From Rhodobacter sp. Har01 (lineage in GTDB: Bacteria > Pseudomonadota > Alphaproteobacteria > Rhodobacterales > Rhodobacteraceae), in NCBI RefSeq assembly GCF_020564565.1, contig NZ_JAJCTD010000004.1:1-64000 (forward strand): a stretch of DNA of 64,000 nt, in the 5' to 3' direction. The notes beneath the pieces were generated by a model. That model had not been told where the DNA came from. It ran no database searches and saw only the letters and a list, made by a program, of their open reading frames with translations. This document shows positions 63,270 through 64,000 of this stretch, one piece after another; position 1 is the stretch's first letter; each line of letters begins with the position of its first letter. A program made the position numbers and the translations under genes.

Positions 63270-64000
63270 ATGATGGATATCCTCAAGAAATCTGCCCGCC
63301 CCGTGCCGATGATAGCCTTTACTCTGGCGACGGTGCTGCCGGCCGCCTTTCTGGCCATCGGCGCGTCGCAAGGCGGGATGTGGCTGTGGCTCGCCTTCCT
63401 CTACATGGCGGCGATCACCATCGTGGTCGATCAGGTCCTCCCCTTCGGCACCGCGGACGCGCCCGAGGGACAAGAGGTGCTTGCGGCTGACAATCTTCTC
63501 GTCGGTCTCGGCGCTGCCGCGCTGGTGCTGATGATGATCGCCACCTGGGCGATCGCCGGCAGTTCTTCGCTGTCGTTCATCGAACGCCTCCTCATGCTGC
63601 TCGGCACCGGCCTCTGGCTGGGGCAGGTCGCGCATCCGGCGGCGCACGAGTTGATTCACCGCACCAACAAGCCGATGTTCCACCTGGGCCAGGCGGTCTA
63701 TTCGGCAATGCTGGTCGGCCATCACGCCAGCGCCCACCGGCTGGTTCACCACCGCCACGTCGCCACCGACCAGGACCCGAACTCGGCGCGCGAGGGCGAA
63801 ACCTTCTACCAGTACCTGCAGCGCGCCTGGAAGGGCAGCTTCGACGCCGGTCTGAAGGCCGAGAACGAAATGCGGGCACGCTCGAACGGCGGACTTACCG
63901 ACCCGCACCCCTACCTGATCTACATCGGCGGGGCGGTGCTGGCGTTGATCGTGGCGATCTGGATCGCCGGGGTGCTGGGCCTGTTCGTCTGGCTGCTGCT
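63270..64000 (+). CDS. alkB: AlkB-type alkane 1-monooxygenase, cut by the window end
   Basis: The first 243 residues of an integral membrane non-heme diiron hydroxylase. Several spans precede the His boxes: HELIH (about residue 126-130) and HRLVHH followed by VATDQDP (about 160-172), spaced as in AlkB. The rest, including the third His box, lies beyond the right edge. It oxidises the terminal carbon of alkanes or related chains using rubredoxin. The ATG is 63270 or the next codon. No rubredoxin or alkane regulator is visible in the window. Confidence 0.85.
   Translation, partial: MMDILKKSARPVPMIAFTLATVLPAAFLAIGASQGGMWLWLAFLYMAAITIVVDQVLPFGTADAPEGQEVLAADNLLVGLGAAALVLMMIATWAIAGSSSLSFIERLLMLLGTGLWLGQVAHPAAHELIHRTNKPMFHLGQAVYSAMLVGHHASAHRLVHHRHVATDQDPNSAREGETFYQYLQRAWKGSFDAGLKAENEMRARSNGGLTDPHPYLIYIGGAVLALIVAIWIAGVLGLFVWLL

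Overview
The window looks like a chromosomal segment of a photosynthetic-lineage Rhodobacteraceae/Paracoccaceae bacterium (Rhodobacter, Gemmobacter or Tabrizicola type; the genus cannot be fixed from the sequence alone). The evidence is high GC, dense short-spaced operons with ATGA, GTGA and TGATG overlaps, a SAM-II riboswitch, a long dcw leader with an UpsM-like RNA, and a ccaF1-ccsR locus. The last two are organised as described in Rhodobacter sphaeroides. I see no prophage, insertion sequence, CRISPR array or complete rRNA gene.

Layout. 1-300: leader and promoter of an rRNA operon on the minus strand; its 16S gene should lie just left of the window. 400-11.2 kb: mostly minus-strand metabolic genes (amidohydrolase, agmatinase-like ureohydrolase, thioesterase, MFS carrier, M32 carboxypeptidase, heme A synthase, lytic transglycosylase), plus bactofilin and an enoyl-CoA hydratase on the plus strand. 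At 5.65-6.01 kb there is a fossil in which the 3' ends of an M32 carboxypeptidase copy and an enoyl-CoA hydratase copy are fused. 11.2-19.3 kb: the front of the dcw cell-wall/division cluster, mraZ-rsmH-ftsL-ftsI-murE-murF-mraY. It is preceded by a ~280-nt leader with a terminator hairpin (UpsM-like RNA) and four MraZ boxes in 10-bp phase. 19.6-25.3 kb: Mrp/ApbC, a stress locus (RpoH-like promoter, DUF1127 protein CcaF1, four CcsR-type RNAs), BenE, and a mosaic UvrD-type helicase.

25.4-38.7 kb: pyruvate carboxylase, PhnA/YjdM, tRNA-Gly, and the histidine genes hisB-hisH, hisA and hisF-hisE, broken up by opposite-strand genes. These are followed by a candidate peptide-modification locus: a Cys-motif protein of 142 residues overlapped by a DUF692 (MNIO) enzyme with an extra C-terminal domain. 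38.8-50.3 kb: RlmB, tRNA-Tyr with promoter and terminator, dimethylargininase, a glycosyltransferase-like protein, a LysE exporter, MetY, several envelope proteins of unknown function, and a 1032-residue Pro/Ala-rich membrane protein. 50.4-64 kb: KefB/C-type antiporter and TrkH overlapping tail to tail, FolE2, MetZ under a SAM-II riboswitch with an intrinsic terminator, a TPR protein, YciB, a DMT transporter, FtsY, a YhhN protein, and an AlkB-type hydroxylase cut by the window end.

How the genes work together. The dcw genes make and polymerise the lipid-linked peptidoglycan precursor and the divisome core; the leader RNA and MraZ boxes suggest layered control of the cluster. CcaF1 and the CcsR RNAs form one stress-induced unit. 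MetY and MetZ are two routes to homocysteine, and only metZ shows a riboswitch. The his genes supply five pathway steps from at least three transcription units. The most promising little-described system is the Cys-protein/DUF692 pair at 36.07-37.93 kb.
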